From assembly GCA_036946405.1 (NCBI GenBank), contig JAQIJC010000001.1, forward strand, positions 1,495,001 to 1,559,000: a DNA stretch of 64,000 nt, written 5' to 3'. The notes beneath the pieces are model-generated. The model did not search any database. It was not told the origin of the DNA and saw nothing but the letters and a program-made list of their open reading frames with translations. The first letter of the stretch is position 1. The number at the start of each line of letters is the position of its first letter. This stretch comes from Sphingomonas phyllosphaerae (GTDB lineage Bacteria; Pseudomonadota; Alphaproteobacteria; Sphingomonadales; Sphingomonadaceae). Shown here piece by piece: positions 63,198 through 64,000 of the stretch. Made by a program: the position numbers and the translations under genes.

Positions 63198-63572
63198 TTA
63201 CTTGGCGGCCGCGGTGAACTTGACGGCCGTTCCCGTCGCGTTGGTCTTGCCCCAGCTCGTGAGCGAGACGTGCGAGTCGCCGTACTTGGCATTGATGACG
63301 GCGTCTGCGCCCAGCTTCTCGGCGCGTTCCCAAAGCTCGCGATAGATCTTCTTCTGCGAGGCTTCCTTGCTGAACACGGACGCCTTGCGGACACCGGCCT
63401 TCACCTCGCCCACGACCGTGTACGGACGATCGGTCAGGTCGTAGGCGAAGACGGGCACGCCGACGTCTTCGTTGACGACAACATATTGTTTTACTTCTTT
63501 TTCCTTTGCGCTGGCGCTGCCCGGCACAAGAGCGAGTGCAATGGCGAGCGCGAAGGCGCGAGCGATCATCAT
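63198..63572 (-). CDS. Secreted YbjQ-like protein
   Basis: 124 residues; signal peptide about 1-22 ending SASA. The mature part DRPYTVVGEVKAGVRKASVF, KKIYRELWERAEKLGADAVI and GTAVKFT follow the YbjQ/UPF0145 pattern (VVGEV.., E(L/A)..KA..LGADAV). YbjQ-like proteins form small beta-barrel rings; a secreted version is unusual. Function unknown. Confidence 0.7.
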   Translation of the reverse strand: MMIARAFALAIALALVPGSASAKEKEVKQYVVVNEDVGVPVFAYDLTDRPYTVVGEVKAGVRKASVFSKEASQKKIYRELWERAEKLGADAVINAKYGDSHVSLTSWGKTNATGTAVKFTAAAK

Positions 63573-63707
63573 GGTTATTCCCCCGTTTGCAGAGCGGGCA
63601 TATTTACCCGTTGCGGGTGGCTCTTCGGATTTTTGACGACGACTGGCAACATCTTGCGTGGCCAGGTTTGACGGCGCACAGTCGGGCGTCTGTGGGGGAT
63701 TCGATCG

Positions 63708-64000
63708 ATGATGTTGTTTGCGCTGGCGCTTCAGGCGTCGACGCCAGTGATCGGCGTGCCGGTGACGGCACAGGCGGATGCCAGCGCTTCGGTGACGCTG
63801 CCGCAGGATACGCCGGTCGAGCTGATGGCGCCCGCGGAGGTGAGCACCGCGGACGCCGTCCCCGGGCAGCTGTTCAAGCTGCGGGTCAACAAGCCGGTCG
63901 AGGTCGGGGGGCGGGTGGTCGTGCCCGTCGGGACCCCGGCATTCGGGCAGGTCGTGTCGGCCGTCGATTCGGGAGGGCTGGGGAAGTCGGGCCGGATGAC
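63708..64000 (+). CDS. Secreted protein related to the one at 36975 (partial)
   Basis: 97 residues visible before the window ends. Short signal-like start, then TLPQDTPVELMAPAEVSTAD, LFKLRVNKPVEVGGRVVVPV and GTPAFGQVVSAVDSGGLGKS. The arrangement TPV.L....L.VG..V.L...V....VPVG.PA.G.+....GK.G matches the island protein at 36975, so an island gene and a chromosomal gene are paralogs. Confidence 0.75.
   Translation, partial: MMLFALALQASTPVIGVPVTAQADASASVTLPQDTPVELMAPAEVSTADAVPGQLFKLRVNKPVEVGGRVVVPVGTPAFGQVVSAVDSGGLGKSGRM

Overview
The window reads as high-GC DNA of a sphingomonad (Sphingomonadaceae, Alphaproteobacteria). This rests on the sequence itself: the mdh/sucD/odhA/odhB/lpd block, a 1542-residue NAD-glutamate dehydrogenase, a TonB receptor next to a PKHD hydroxylase, many small REP-like palindromes of the ACCCCGGCG..CGCCGGGGT type, and an L-rhamnose pathway of the type described in Sphingomonas sp. 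SKA58.

Region 1, 1-27.9 kb, core chromosome. Genes on the minus strand run from mdh through a small GIY-YIG gene, sucD, odhA (sucA), odhB (sucB) and lpd, which is cut by the window edge. Next to them are zapE, a stand-alone sdhB with its own terminator, and three translationally coupled VOC (glyoxalase-fold) genes. On the plus strand cobS and cobT (cobaltochelatase ATPase and VWA subunits) are separated by two toxin-antitoxin modules (MntA/HepT-like, then Phd/PIN) and a degenerate second copy of the 3' end of cobS. A TonB siderophore receptor with its PKHD hydroxylase follows, then an FkbM methyltransferase, a manganese catalase, the large glutamate dehydrogenase and a PAS-domain protein.

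Region 2, 28.08-49.35 kb, an integrated genomic island in a tRNA-Thr(CGU) gene. A 17-bp direct repeat (28082-28098 and 49329-49345) marks its ends, and a P4-type tyrosine integrase lies just inside the right end. From left to right the island holds two small genes, one with a helix-turn-helix; a three-gene GHKL ATPase/STAS-like/membrane-anchored cassette (29.1-31.4 kb), which is the best candidate here for an undescribed system; a tightly overlapping minus-strand operon of small phage-like genes (31.6-34.7 kb) facing an XRE regulator; and cargo. The cargo includes small secreted proteins, a diguanylate cyclase, an S1/P1 nuclease, a glycosyltransferase, an SNase-like protein and a FliL-like protein. 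A decayed stretch (42.6-46.3 kb) follows, with two SRAP pseudogene pieces, duplicated CrpP/Rmf-like cassettes and an intact BLUF photosensor gene. The right end carries an AlpA-type regulator operon and the integrase.

Region 3, 49.5-64 kb, chromosome again. It has an acyltransferase, then an L-rhamnose utilisation locus: IclR regulator, GH78 alpha-L-rhamnosidase, L-rhamnose 1-dehydrogenase (divergent), L-rhamnonate dehydratase, diketo-deoxyrhamnonate hydrolase, deoxyrhamnonate dehydrogenase, rhamnonolactonase and RhaT. This gene set matches the non-phosphorylating route ending in pyruvate and L-lactate. An outer-membrane-protein remnant and a 192-bp MITE fill the gap before a glycosyltransferase, a YbjQ-like secreted protein and a partial gene at the window edge.
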